Shown: in pieces, positions 43,753-52,458 of the stretch | How positions within the stretch are numbered: the first letter of the stretch is position 1 | How the letters are laid out: every line of letters begins with the position of its first letter | Source: G963704535 sp963704535 | GTDB taxonomy: Bacteria; Chloroflexota; Chloroflexia; Chloroflexales; Roseiflexaceae | NCBI GenBank assembly: GCA_963704535.1 | Contig: OY969916.1 | Span: 8,742,001-8,806,000 of the forward strand | Length of the DNA stretch: 64,000 nt | Direction: 5' to 3' | Notes under the pieces: generated by a model | Told to the model about the DNA's origin: nothing | The model's database searches: none | The model's input: the letters and a program-made list of their open reading frames with translations, nothing else | Made by a program: the position numbers and the translations under genes

Positions 43753-46482
43753 TCAAGGCGTGAGCGCGCAGCGAAAGCCGATCTCCCCATCGGCGTAGCT
43801 CGGCTGGGCTGGGCGGCGCAGGATGCTGCGGGCCTGGCTCTCGCTCCCCGCCCACGAGCCGCCCCGGAAGACGCGGTCGCCGGAGGCCGGGTACTCCTCG
43901 CGACCGTCGAACTCAACGTAAGGGTAGGGCAAATACAGCGAGCTGGTCCACTCGGCCACGTTACCTGCTATATCGACGGTGCCGTTCAGCTCGGCGGCGA
44001 AGCTCCCCACTGCCGTCGTATCGCCGGCGCCGCCCTCCTGGCTATTCAGGAGCGCGGGGTCGAACGCGCGGCCGAGCGGCCAGGCTAGCTTCTCGCCCGT
44101 GGCGCCGCTCCAACTTGCGGCCTTCTCCCACTCGGCCTCGGTCGGCAGCCGCTTGCCCGCCCAGGCGCAGTAGCCGCGCGCCTGCTCCCACCCGACCTGG
44201 ACGACCGGGAAGCCGGCGAACTCGGCCTTGCCGGCGTAGCCCTGGCGCGTCGCCGAGGCGGCCGACTGGGGCAGCGTGCAGTCGCCTGCCTGTACACACG
44301 CAGCGTAGGCGGTGTTCGTCACCTCAGTGCGGTCAATGTAGAAGTTCGGCAGCGCCACGATGTGGGCTGGCGCGTCGGTCCGCTCATTGCCGCCCAGGAT
44401 GAACTCGCCACCGGGGATCAGCGCCATGGCCCCGGTCGGCGTGTCGCGGGTCAGCTCAAGCCCTGGCGGCGGCGCCACGTCGGCGTTCCAGATCGCGACA
44501 TTGTCGAAGTGCAGGTGCGGCTTGTCGGCGTCCACATTCGCGGCGATCAGCCCGACCATGCCCAGCCCGGCCAGCGTCTCGTCGCGCAAGGTATCCAGCG
44601 GCGCGCCGTTCAGGTAGAAGGTGAACATATCGCCCGCAGCATCGACCCGCAGCCGGTTGACCTCGGTCTGCCGCTTGATCAGCGCCGATTCCTTCCAGGC
44701 CACCAGGTCCACCCACGTTCCGGGGCCATCCTGCCGACCGACGCTGTACCGGCCGGCGCGCGGGTCGAGCAGCAGCGCGTAGAAGTGATCGCGGTCGCGT
44801 GCCCGAAAGATCAGGCCCTGCGCGGCGCTGCCGGCGAAGCTATCACTCTCATCCCACAGATCGAGCTGCACGCTGAAATCGCGCTGGGCGAAGCGCGGCA
44901 GCAGCACCAGGCGTGTCTCGTTCGGCTGCGACAGGCGGATGTGGTAGACGCCGGGCGCGTGAAAGCCGCGCGAGAAATCGGTCGCGCCGACCTGGTCCTC
45001 CAGGCCGCTCTGGTCGGGGCCGTCGCTAAAATCGTCCTCGTGTACCAGCGCCCCAGCCGGTGCGGGGAGCGCGGCGACAGCGGTCGGAGCGGGCGGGGTT
45101 GGCGGGCCGGCGGTGGGGACGCTGGCCGTGGCGGTGGGGATGCCAGCCGTGGCGCGGGCGGTCGAGCCGGCCAGGCTCGTCGGCGCCGGCTGGTCCGGCC
45201 AGATCCCGATCAGCCGGCTAAGCGCCACCACTAGGCCAAGCGCGACGCCCAAGTAGATCATCTCGGCCGGCTTGATGCGGCGCCTGCGTCGCGGCTGGTC
45301 GCCATCGGCGCGGGAGGGCCGTTCCGCTGGCGCTGGGTTCGTCGCCTGCGGGGCGGGCGGCGACGGCGGCGTGAAGACCGCCGGGCCGGCGCCAGCAGCG
45401 TCCTGCTCTCCCCCCGGGCGCTGGTACAGCCCGCTCTGCCGGCGCTGGCGCACCAGATCGATCTGCTGGCGTGCCGCAGCCCGCGCCCGCTCCTGGGCCA
45501 CGCGCGCCGCCGCCAGCAGCTCGCCGGCATCCTCGTAGCCGGGGTCGAGCGCCACGAGCCGCGAAAGCCGCTCCAGTGCCTCATCCCAGCGCCCCTCCTC
45601 GAATGCCAGCAGCCCGCTCTCGTACAGGTCGGCCAACTCGCGGCGGGCGTTGGGCCGCTCGATCTGCGCCAGCGCCGCGTCGATCGTCGCCGCCATCTCG
45701 GCGGCGCTCTGGAAGCGGTCGCCAGGGTCCTTGGCCAGCGCCCGCAGCACCACCGCCTCGATCTCGACCGGCAGGTCGGGGTTGAGGCGGCGCGGCGGCG
45801 GCGGCGGCTCGTAGGCGTGCATATTCAGCAGCGCGATCGGGGTATCGGCCTCGAACGGCACCTGCCCGGTCAGCATCTCGTACAGCACCACGCCAGCCGC
45901 GTACAGGTCGGTGCGTGCATCGACCGGCTGCCCGGTCGCCTGCTCCGGCGCCATATACGCCGCCGTGCCGATGATCAGCCCCGGCATGGTCAGGTGCTGC
46001 TGGCCCTCGTTCAGCATCTTGGCGATGCCGAAATCGGCCAGCAGCACCCGGTCCATTCCCGACAACAGCACATTCGCCGGCTTGATGTCGCGGTGAATAA
46101 TGCCCCGCGCGTGAGCGTACTCCAAGCCGCTCAGAAGCTGGATCGTCAGCCGCAGCGCCTGGCCGGGGGCACACGGCGTGCCCAGCAGGTCGGCCAGCGT
46201 GGTCCCGTCCTCGATATACTGGAGCACCAGGTAGGCTACGTCGCCCTGCTCGCCGTAGTCGTAGATCGGCAGAATATGCGGGTGCTGGAGCTGGGCGATC
46301 GCCCACGCCTCGCGCTTGAAGCGCGCGCCGAACTGCGGGTCGTGATCGTGGCGCAAGACCTTCACGGCCACATAGCGGTCCAGCGACGGCTGGTGGGCTT
46401 TATAGACGGTCGCCATCCCGCCCCGGTTGATGACCTCGATCAGGTGGTATTGGCCCAGATAGGTGTCGATCAGATTACTCAT
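43753..46482 (-). CDS. Ser/Thr kinase with LamG-like and SUMF1 domains
   Basis: A 909-residue protein from 46482. The kinase domain (about 10-265) has VAVKVL, HRDIKPANVLL, DFGIAK and APE motifs, so it is probably active. A short TPR-like helical segment (305-360) and a linker follow. One TM (YLGVALGLVVALSRLIGIW) comes next, then a beta-sandwich region (about 480-650). The C-terminal SUMF1/FGE domain (about 665-905) contains FYIDRTEVTNTAYAACV and GGSWAG. The two cysteines of true formylglycine enzymes are not confirmed, so it is probably a binding or non-catalytic SUMF1. Confidence 0.88.
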   Translation of the reverse strand: MSNLIDTYLGQYHLIEVINRGGMATVYKAHQPSLDRYVAVKVLRHDHDPQFGARFKREAWAIAQLQHPHILPIYDYGEQGDVAYLVLQYIEDGTTLADLLGTPCAPGQALRLTIQLLSGLEYAHARGIIHRDIKPANVLLSGMDRVLLADFGIAKMLNEGQQHLTMPGLIIGTAAYMAPEQATGQPVDARTDLYAAGVVLYEMLTGQVPFEADTPIALLNMHAYEPPPPPRRLNPDLPVEIEAVVLRALAKDPGDRFQSAAEMAATIDAALAQIERPNARRELADLYESGLLAFEEGRWDEALERLSRLVALDPGYEDAGELLAAARVAQERARAAARQQIDLVRQRRQSGLYQRPGGEQDAAGAGPAVFTPPSPPAPQATNPAPAERPSRADGDQPRRRRRIKPAEMIYLGVALGLVVALSRLIGIWPDQPAPTSLAGSTARATAGIPTATASVPTAGPPTPPAPTAVAALPAPAGALVHEDDFSDGPDQSGLEDQVGATDFSRGFHAPGVYHIRLSQPNETRLVLLPRFAQRDFSVQLDLWDESDSFAGSAAQGLIFRARDRDHFYALLLDPRAGRYSVGRQDGPGTWVDLVAWKESALIKRQTEVNRLRVDAAGDMFTFYLNGAPLDTLRDETLAGLGMVGLIAANVDADKPHLHFDNVAIWNADVAPPPGLELTRDTPTGAMALIPGGEFILGGNERTDAPAHIVALPNFYIDRTEVTNTAYAACVQAGDCTLPQSAASATRQGYAGKAEFAGFPVVQVGWEQARGYCAWAGKRLPTEAEWEKAASWSGATGEKLAWPLGRAFDPALLNSQEGGAGDTTAVGSFAAELNGTVDIAGNVAEWTSSLYLPYPYVEFDGREEYPASGDRVFRGGSWAGSESQARSILRRPAQPSYADGEIGFRCALTP

Positions 46483-46686
46483 GATTGCCATCCCCGGCGT
46501 ATAGGAGCCTTGAATCTGGCCTTCCGTCACTGCTCCCCGCCGTCCTCGATCTGGAAGTATACGCCAGGCGCTAAGTACTACGCACCTGCCTCCTTCGTTG
46601 CATGCCTATCGGCCAGGTATTTTTGTACAATCTTTGTTAAGAAAGGTATGGGAGAGACTGAGGGGGCAGCCCCCTCAAACCCCCGT

Positions 46687-48270
46687 CTAAATACGTAAGA
46701 CCCCGGCCTGCACCAGCGCCCCGACCGTGATCGCCAAGCCCGCCACCGTCACCACCGCCGCGCTGGCCACCGGCAGCGCCCGCAGCAGCAGCCCATCGGT
46801 CGGGAAGTGCTCGAACAGCCGGCGCGCGTAGACCAGCAGCAACCCGATTCCGGTCAGCACCCCCGCCAGCCCGATGCTAAACGCCACGATCAGCAGCATC
46901 CCAAACGCGACCCGGTGCAGCGCGATCGCGCTCAGCAGCACCACCAGCGCCGACGGGCACGGCAGCAACCCGCCCGAGATCCCCAGCGCCAGCAAGCCAC
47001 GCCAGCTCACCGGCTGCCCATCGGCGCCCGGCGGCATATGGCTGTGCCCATGCGGCCCATGGTCGTGATCATGCGAATGGAAAAAGCCATCCCCGTGGTC
47101 GTGATTATGATCTTGGTCGTGGCTATGACTATGGAAAGAGTCATCCCCGTGGCCGTGCCCATGTTCTTCGGTCGTCAGTCGTTGGTCGTCAATCGTCGGT
47201 GGTCGGTGGTCGGTGGTCCGTCGTCGCAGCACCCCGGCCAGCCGGCTGCGGAACAGCGTGAGCCCGATCCCCACCACCAGCACCCCGCTGACAAACTCCA
47301 GCCACGGGTAGATCTGCTCCGGCAAAATATAGCGCGAGATAAACAGCGTCACGAAGCCAAGCAGGAACACCCCCGCCGTATGCGTCACCGTGGTGGTGAT
47401 GCCCAGGAACACCGCGTGCTTCGCCGTGCCCCGCGCGCCGACCAGGTATGCCCCGACGATCGTCTTGCCGTGGCCCGGCGTGAGCGCGTGCCCGGCGCCC
47501 AGCAGCAGCGCCAGCAGCAGCGCCAGCAACAGCGTCGAAGGCGTCAACTCTTTCGAGGCGATCAGCGCCGCGAACGAGTTATTCGCCGGGACGATCGACG
47601 CCGGCAGGGCGCCGGCCGGCTGCGCCGGCGCTGCGGCGCCCGGCTCCACACCGAAGCGCGCCTCGCGAACGTCGAGCGGGCTGGTGAGCATATCGTCGGG
47701 GTAGGCGCGCAGCTCGTCGCTGCGGTCCTCGGTCGGCGCGCTCGAGTCGCGCAACGCCACGCCATCGCCCGGCCGCACCACGATCTCGCGCCAGCCGATC
47801 CGCTCGGCGAAGTTCTCATCGCGATACATCAATGTAGGCGCTGCCGTCCCTGGCAGCGCTGCCGTGCCCGGCAACGGCGCCGCCAAGTCGAGCGCCAGGC
47901 GCAACGTCGGCAGGCCGCCCTGGCCCTCGGGGAAGCTCAGCTCCTGCCGCTCCAGCCGCAGGGCCACGGGCGCGCCGTCGACCTCCAGACTCAGGCCGTC
48001 GATCAGCGCCGGGATCTGCTGTGCCAGGTAGGTCTCCTGCTCGACCGCGCTGACGGCGCCGTCGCCGTCGCCGTCGATGCGCTGGCGCTCCTGGAAGGCC
48101 GGGATCTCGGCCATATCCACGACATAGCGCACCTGGACGGCATCGCGGGCCACCTCCAGGCGGCTGTACTGGTTCACGGTGAAGTTGCCCAGCGGGTGCG
48201 CCTCAGCGCGCGCCGACGGGCCGACCATCGCCAGCGTCACGGCAAGCAGTATGAGCAAGCAGCGTTTCAT
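46687..48270 (-). CDS. NicO/RcnA-type nickel/cobalt transporter
   Basis: The 527-residue protein has an N-terminal signal peptide and an extracytoplasmic domain (HPLGNFTVNQYSRLEV, 25-40). Six or more membrane helices and a central His-rich loop (HGHGHGDDSFHSHSHDQD and further HSH/DHDH) follow. Such proteins export or import Ni/Co. An in-frame heptad-repeat insert lies just before the His loop (47,170-47,225). It is the last gene of a three-gene block with the TPR protein and DUF4331. Confidence 0.85.
   Translation of the reverse strand: MKRCLLILLAVTLAMVGPSARAEAHPLGNFTVNQYSRLEVARDAVQVRYVVDMAEIPAFQERQRIDGDGDGAVSAVEQETYLAQQIPALIDGLSLEVDGAPVALRLERQELSFPEGQGGLPTLRLALDLAAPLPGTAALPGTAAPTLMYRDENFAERIGWREIVVRPGDGVALRDSSAPTEDRSDELRAYPDDMLTSPLDVREARFGVEPGAAAPAQPAGALPASIVPANNSFAALIASKELTPSTLLLALLLALLLGAGHALTPGHGKTIVGAYLVGARGTAKHAVFLGITTTVTHTAGVFLLGFVTLFISRYILPEQIYPWLEFVSGVLVVGIGLTLFRSRLAGVLRRRTTDHRPPTIDDQRLTTEEHGHGHGDDSFHSHSHDQDHNHDHGDGFFHSHDHDHGPHGHSHMPPGADGQPVSWRGLLALGISGGLLPCPSALVVLLSAIALHRVAFGMLLIVAFSIGLAGVLTGIGLLLVYARRLFEHFPTDGLLLRALPVASAAVVTVAGLAITVGALVQAGVLRI
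47165..47225 (-). repeat. Heptad-repeat insert in the transporter loop
   Basis: Tandem GGTCGTC/GTCGGTG-like heptads in frame encode TTDHRPPTIDDQRLTTEE just before the His-rich cytoplasmic or periplasmic loop. Confidence 0.75.
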
Positions 48271-48279
48271 TCCAGCCCC

Positions 48280-48560
48280 TTCTTTGTCCGTTGTCCGTTG
48301 TCCCTTGTCCGTTGTTGCGTGTTACGTGTTGCGTGTTGCGTAGTGCATCATCTGGTCATCTGGTCATCTTGTCAGCGGTCGGTTCTCGGTTCTTCGTGGT
48401 TCAGTGGCGGCGAACACAAGGTTCGCCCTTACGTGCGGTTGGGTGGCGGCGAACACGAGGTTCGCCCTTACGTGCTGTGGCTCCATCCTCCATCCTCCAT
48501 CCTCGGTCCTTTGTTCTTGGTTCTTTGTTCTTTGTTCTCCGCGTTCTTTGTTCTCCGCGC
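48280..48560. repeat. Repeat block between transporter and TPR gene
   Basis: GTCCGTT and GTTGCGT heptads, TTGTCATC octads, two copies of GGTTCGCCCTTACGTGC within a 39-bp repeat (48,412-48,490) containing GCGAACACAAGGTTCGC, then CATCCTC and TTGTTCT heptads. It separates the TPR and transporter genes and holds no gene. Confidence 0.75.
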
Positions 48561-49906
48561 TACTGGCTCGCAGCGGCGTTCAGCCGGTCCAGCGCCTGCT
48601 GGGCCAGCGGCGCGTACAGCGGCGAGAAGCGCGGGTTCAGCGCCAGCGCCCGGCCCAAGTAGTCCCGCGCCGCCGGGCTGTCCTGCTGCACCTGCGCGAT
48701 CATCCCGGCGTGGTACAGCATCAGCGCGTCGGTGGTGCCCAGCCGCAGCGCCTCGTCGGCGTAACGGCGCGCCTCGTCCACCTGCCCGGCCCGGAACAGC
48801 GACCAGGCCAACGTGTCGGCGGCCTTAATGCTGGGTCGGCGCTCGTAGGCCGCCTGCGCCCGCTCGACGATACCGGCCGGGTCCTGGCCGTGCTCGGCGT
48901 CGAACAGCGCCAGCTCCAGATCGGTGTCCACGCCATTGGCCTGGAACAACTGCTGCATCGCCCGCACCAGCTCGTACTGCTTCGCGGCCTCCGTCGGCCG
49001 TCCGGCGGCCTCCTGGATCTCACCCAGCGCGATCACAAACTCCGGCAGCGGCATGCGCGCGATCGCCTGCTGGTAGAGGTCGGTCGCCTCGTCGTACTGG
49101 CCCAGGGCGGCGTGGATGCGACCCAGCCCCGCCAGCGCGTGGACGTAGTCGGGGTAGTAGACCAGCGCCTCCTGATACTGCCGCTCGGCCTGCTCCAGGT
49201 TGCCGGAGGCGAAGTACAGGTGGCCGAGCTGGACCCGCACCCACTCGGTGTTCTCCGCCGCCGGGCCGCCGGCCTCGACCGCCGCCTGCATCGCCTGGAT
49301 TGCGCCCGGCAGATCGCCGTACAGCTCGCGGGCATAGGCCACTCGGCTGTACGAGTTCAGGTCGGGGCGCATATCGACCATGGTCTGGAGCGTGGCGACG
49401 GCCTCTTCATACATGCCCAGCTCGATCTGTGCGTCGGCGATCAGGCCGTAGATCCGTGGGATGGTCGGGTTCAGCGCGCGGGCCTGCTCGCCCAGCGCCA
49501 GCGCCTCGCGGAACTGGTGCCGGGACAGCAGCAGCGAGCCACGGCCGATCAGCGCGTCCATGTGCTGCGGGTCGCGCTTGAGCGCCTCGTCGAAGACCGC
49601 CTCGGCCTTGCCGTAGAAGGTCGGGTCGCCGGTCTCGCGGGCGCGCTGCACGTAGGCCGCGCCGAGGACCGCATAGGAGTTGATGTCTTCGGGGTACTGC
49701 CGCACGCGCTCCTGGTAATCCCAGATCACCTGGTCGGTCTTGTTGACGCCGCGCCGCCCGGCCGCCACGCGGAGCTGCTCGGTGGCCAGCGGGGGCGCGA
49801 CCGGCGCCGGCCGCGGGCCGGCCAGCGTAAAGGCCAGCACGGCGCCAAGGCCAAGCAGGACCAGCGCTACTGCCGGTATGAGAGCTTTTCGTTGAACAAT
49901 GCGCAT
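48560..49906 (-). CDS. TPR protein with membrane anchor
   Basis: The 448-residue protein has a single N-terminal hydrophobic anchor (IPAVALVLLGLGAVLAFTLAG) and about ten TPR-like repeats from residue 70 on (e.g. QYQEALVYYPDYVHALAGLGRIHAALGQY). It lies between DUF4331 and the NicO transporter on the same strand and is probably part of the same unit. The role is presumably scaffolding. Confidence 0.85.
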   Translation of the reverse strand: MRIVQRKALIPAVALVLLGLGAVLAFTLAGPRPAPVAPPLATEQLRVAAGRRGVNKTDQVIWDYQERVRQYPEDINSYAVLGAAYVQRARETGDPTFYGKAEAVFDEALKRDPQHMDALIGRGSLLLSRHQFREALALGEQARALNPTIPRIYGLIADAQIELGMYEEAVATLQTMVDMRPDLNSYSRVAYARELYGDLPGAIQAMQAAVEAGGPAAENTEWVRVQLGHLYFASGNLEQAERQYQEALVYYPDYVHALAGLGRIHAALGQYDEATDLYQQAIARMPLPEFVIALGEIQEAAGRPTEAAKQYELVRAMQQLFQANGVDTDLELALFDAEHGQDPAGIVERAQAAYERRPSIKAADTLAWSLFRAGQVDEARRYADEALRLGTTDALMLYHAGMIAQVQQDSPAARDYLGRALALNPRFSPLYAPLAQQALDRLNAAASQ

Positions 49907-49994
49907 GGGTGTACCTCCGGGGAGCTTGATCAGGACTCGATCTAGTATGCGAAGAACAGTGGCGGGATGGATGTCGAGGATGCTACACTCATTG

Positions 49995-50038
49995 TTATGG
50001 TCGATTTTTCGCCCGGCCGGGCGAAAAATCGACCATAA
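49995..50038. terminator. Perfect 44-bp palindrome
   Basis: Arms TTATGGTCGATTTTTCGCCC then GG meet their complement without a loop, so it is a perfect inverted repeat. It lies between the TPR gene start and the DUF4331 gene end. The centre is similar to the hairpin at 43,615. It may act as a terminator or a palindromic mobile unit. Confidence 0.75.
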
Positions 50039-50056
50039 AAGGAAGCAAGAATACCG

Positions 50057-51499
50057 CTACTTGATCATCGGGGTGCTGGCGCTGCCACCCGCGTGGTGGT
50101 CGTGGTCGTAGCCCTGGTGCGGCGTGCTCTGGTAGGGGAAGCTCTTCATGAACGATATGTCGTTCTTGTTCACGCCGTCGCCGACCAGGTTGTTCGGGCT
50201 GTTATTGGGCAGGCCGAAGTTGGCGTTCAGGAACGTGCCGTAGCCGTCGGCCACCGCGCGCAGCTCGATGTCGGTGATGTCGTCCTCCAGGCGCCGCCCG
50301 TTCGGGAAGCCGGCCAGGTCGCCGTTGAGCACGCCCAGCGGGTCGCCCTTGCCGACATCGGCGGTCGGCGCGATGTCCATGTTGAGCCGCAGCAGGTCGG
50401 CCTGGCGGTCGCCGGTGAAGTTCAGGCCCGGCACGCCGGTCAGCAGGATCAGCACCAGGTCGTCGCGGCTGGCTGTGCGGGTGTCGACCAGCGGCGGGTA
50501 GAGCAGGTTGATCAGCCCGGCCAACTCAGGCGTCTGGTAGTACTGCACGAACTGGCTGTCGTCGGCGGGGCCGGAGCGGTTCCAGTAGTCCTTGCGGCCC
50601 AGCGGGATGATGACCTCGTTGATCAGCGGGTTGCCGAGGCGCGAGACCTGGACGTAGGGGCCGTCGGTCCCGATCGTGCCGTCCTCGCGCAGCACGCTGG
50701 TCTTGCGGCGGTAGGCGTTGGCGTAGATGCCGATCGTCTTCTGCCCCTGCGGGCCGACCAGGTTATTGATCGGGATCTGGAGTGAGATCGTGTGGGTGTT
50801 GTAGCCGCCCACGCCGTCCACGCCCTTCCCAGCCTTCAGTGGAATCAGGTGGGCGTTGTTGAACGGCCGTAGGCCGCCCAGATCGAAGATCGAGCCCAGG
50901 TCGACGAAGAAGGCGTCGTCGCGCTGGCCGGCGAAGACTTTGCTGCCGTCATCCAGGGAGTAGATCGCCTTCTTGGCCAGGTCGGCGTAGTTCGGCGTCG
51001 AGCGCGGGCCGACGTTCACGGGCGGGGTCAGCATATTGCGGCCCAGCACCTTGTCCTTGCCATTCAGTATCCGCGTGACGCTGAATGTCTGGGGCATGTT
51101 CCAGTCCGGGTCGTCCAGCGAGGTGATCGGGCCGGTGTTGTACAGGAAGGTGTTCTTATTGCGGATCTTGGTCTGGAAGCGGAACTCGTAGATGATGTCC
51201 TTCACACTGTCGCCGTTGTTGTCGATGTTGATCGCGTAGAGCACATCGTCGCTGAACTTGGCGAAGTTCGGGCCGCCGGCCGGCTCTTCCAGCGGGATGT
51301 AGTTGGCGACGATCGTGACCGTGTCGGGCTTGTCAGGGCTGACGAAGGCGTACAGGTCGGTGTTGTCGGCGTCCGGGTCGGATGCGATCAGCGGCGCCTC
51401 GCGGTGGCTGGATGCGCGGCTGGCCTGTGGGGCCATGCTTAGGGCGATCGCGATCAGCCCGACGAGCGACATCAGGGCGATGGTCAGTTTACGTGACAT
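50057..51499 (-). CDS. DUF4331 secreted protein
   Basis: The 480-residue protein has a signal peptide (KLTIALMSLVGLIAIALSMA), then the family hallmark SSHREAPLIASDPDADNTDL and YAFVSPD (residues 29-52). DUF4331 proteins are secreted beta-rich proteins, often found with TPR and NicO genes. The exact function is unknown. It is the first gene of the three-gene minus block (DUF4331, TPR, NicO). It is 45% or more like the larger DUF4331 at 57,570 in its N-terminal half by inspection. Confidence 0.88.
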   Translation of the reverse strand: MSRKLTIALMSLVGLIAIALSMAPQASRASSHREAPLIASDPDADNTDLYAFVSPDKPDTVTIVANYIPLEEPAGGPNFAKFSDDVLYAINIDNNGDSVKDIIYEFRFQTKIRNKNTFLYNTGPITSLDDPDWNMPQTFSVTRILNGKDKVLGRNMLTPPVNVGPRSTPNYADLAKKAIYSLDDGSKVFAGQRDDAFFVDLGSIFDLGGLRPFNNAHLIPLKAGKGVDGVGGYNTHTISLQIPINNLVGPQGQKTIGIYANAYRRKTSVLREDGTIGTDGPYVQVSRLGNPLINEVIIPLGRKDYWNRSGPADDSQFVQYYQTPELAGLINLLYPPLVDTRTASRDDLVLILLTGVPGLNFTGDRQADLLRLNMDIAPTADVGKGDPLGVLNGDLAGFPNGRRLEDDITDIELRAVADGYGTFLNANFGLPNNSPNNLVGDGVNKNDISFMKSFPYQSTPHQGYDHDHHAGGSASTPMIK

Positions 51500-52066
51500 G
51501 GGTCGGTTGCTCCTTTGATAATCCTCTAGTTACTGTTTGCTGATCCTGTGCTGGTATGACTCAATCTGCTCTGCGATGCCGTCCTCCTTTCTTCCGCCGA
51601 GTCCGCTCCAGCTGTGGGCGCCAGGGCAATGCAGTGGCCGGCCTACGCTGCGGCAGGCTCCTCGCCAGGGCAATGCGGTGGCCGGCCTACGCGGCGGCAG
51701 GCTCCGCGACCGTGTGCTGCGGGTCGTGCGCTTCGCCCTGAGGTGCGATGTGCGGCGGTGAGGGCGATGCTATTCTGTCGATGTGGGTGTTGCGGCGGGG
51801 TGGTGATGGTGTGTTTGGATGTCCGCTTCAATAGGCTATACGAAGGGAGATCGGAAAAGGATTGCTATTTGGTGGAGATCTTTTAGAGACTGTTTGACAA
51901 GGGGGAGTTTGAGGGGGCCGCCCCTCAAGAATCCTCCTTCCACTACGGATCGTTGGCATGACTATGCCCTTTTTAAACAGTTTCTTAGGGATTGTCGTCG
52001 CCTTCCGCCACCAAAGTCGCTATAATACAGGGCATCCTTGCTGCGGCACATCATCGGAGGGCGGCT
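51500..52066. other. Upstream region with 44-bp duplication
   Basis: Two copies of a 44-bp repeat with AGGGCAATGC and GGCCGGCCTACGC lie at 51,623-51,711 and a related copy is at 59,411-59,452, both 5' to a DUF4331 gene. A G-rich palindromic repeat lies at 51,898. TATAAT at 52,021-52,026 may be the -10 for the antitoxin. Confidence 0.6.
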
Positions 52067-52288
52067 ATGACAACAGATGAACTGGTACAGGAGGTGCAGT
52101 TCACCGTCGATCAACAGGGGCATATCACTGCGGTTGGGCTGACGCCCGACCTCTGGCGGCGGATCGCCGAGGCGCTGGAAGATGCCCAAGATCGTGAGCT
52201 TGTGCGGGCGCTACAAAGCAAGCTTGCCGCTGGTCCTGCCGCGAGTGGTGCGCTGCGCTGGCAAGATGTTGCAGACGAATGGGCATGA
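52067..52288 (+). CDS. Small antitoxin-like protein
   Basis: The 73-residue protein starts after GGAGGG. It is a short helical protein (MTTDELVQEVQFTVDQQGH, then LTPDLWRRIAEALEDAQDRELVRALQSKLA) of the type seen as ParD/PHD-like antitoxins in cyanobacteria and Chloroflexota. Its stop overlaps an ATG (ATGA) that opens a truncated RelE/ParE-like frame, as in TA operons. It is therefore probably an orphan antitoxin. Confidence 0.65.
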   Translation: MTTDELVQEVQFTVDQQGHITAVGLTPDLWRRIAEALEDAQDRELVRALQSKLAAGPAASGALRWQDVADEWA

Positions 52289-52338
52289 GCTACGATCTGT
52301 TCCTTGAGCCAGAAGTCGCACCTTCCATCCACAAATGA
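52285..52338 (+). pseudogene. Truncated toxin start, interrupted by a REP element
   Basis: The frame MSYDLFLEPEVAPSIHK stops inside the REP-like element after 17 residues. The start MSY-LFLEPEV is typical of RelE/ParE toxins in these phyla. The rest of the toxin is not present downstream, so the gene was lost to insertion plus deletion or was a fragment already. Confidence 0.55.
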
Positions 52339-52438
52339 ATTTGTGGCCTGAAATCGCAAACACGTTGAAACGTGTTCGGGTGTGAGATTCAACGTGTTTT
52401 AACACGTTTACTGTTTCAGGCATCGAATTCATTCGATG
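52329..52438 (+). mobile_element. Transposase-less REP element (RAYT-mobilised)
   Basis: Left hairpin CCACAAATGAATTTGTGG and AACACGTTGAAACGTGTT, then right hairpins AACGTGTTTTAACACGTT and CATCGAATTCATTCGATG. This is the left end of the RAYT locus joined to the right end with about 20 bp between them. It is the minimal non-autonomous form of that module. Confidence 0.85.
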
Positions 52439-52458
52439 ATGACTGAGAGCACTTCGCC

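Noticed and set aside
46807..48828. 673-codon plus-strand frame over the NicO gene
   Set aside because: It is antisense to a recognisable transporter and rich in Arg/Gln/His from GC codons.
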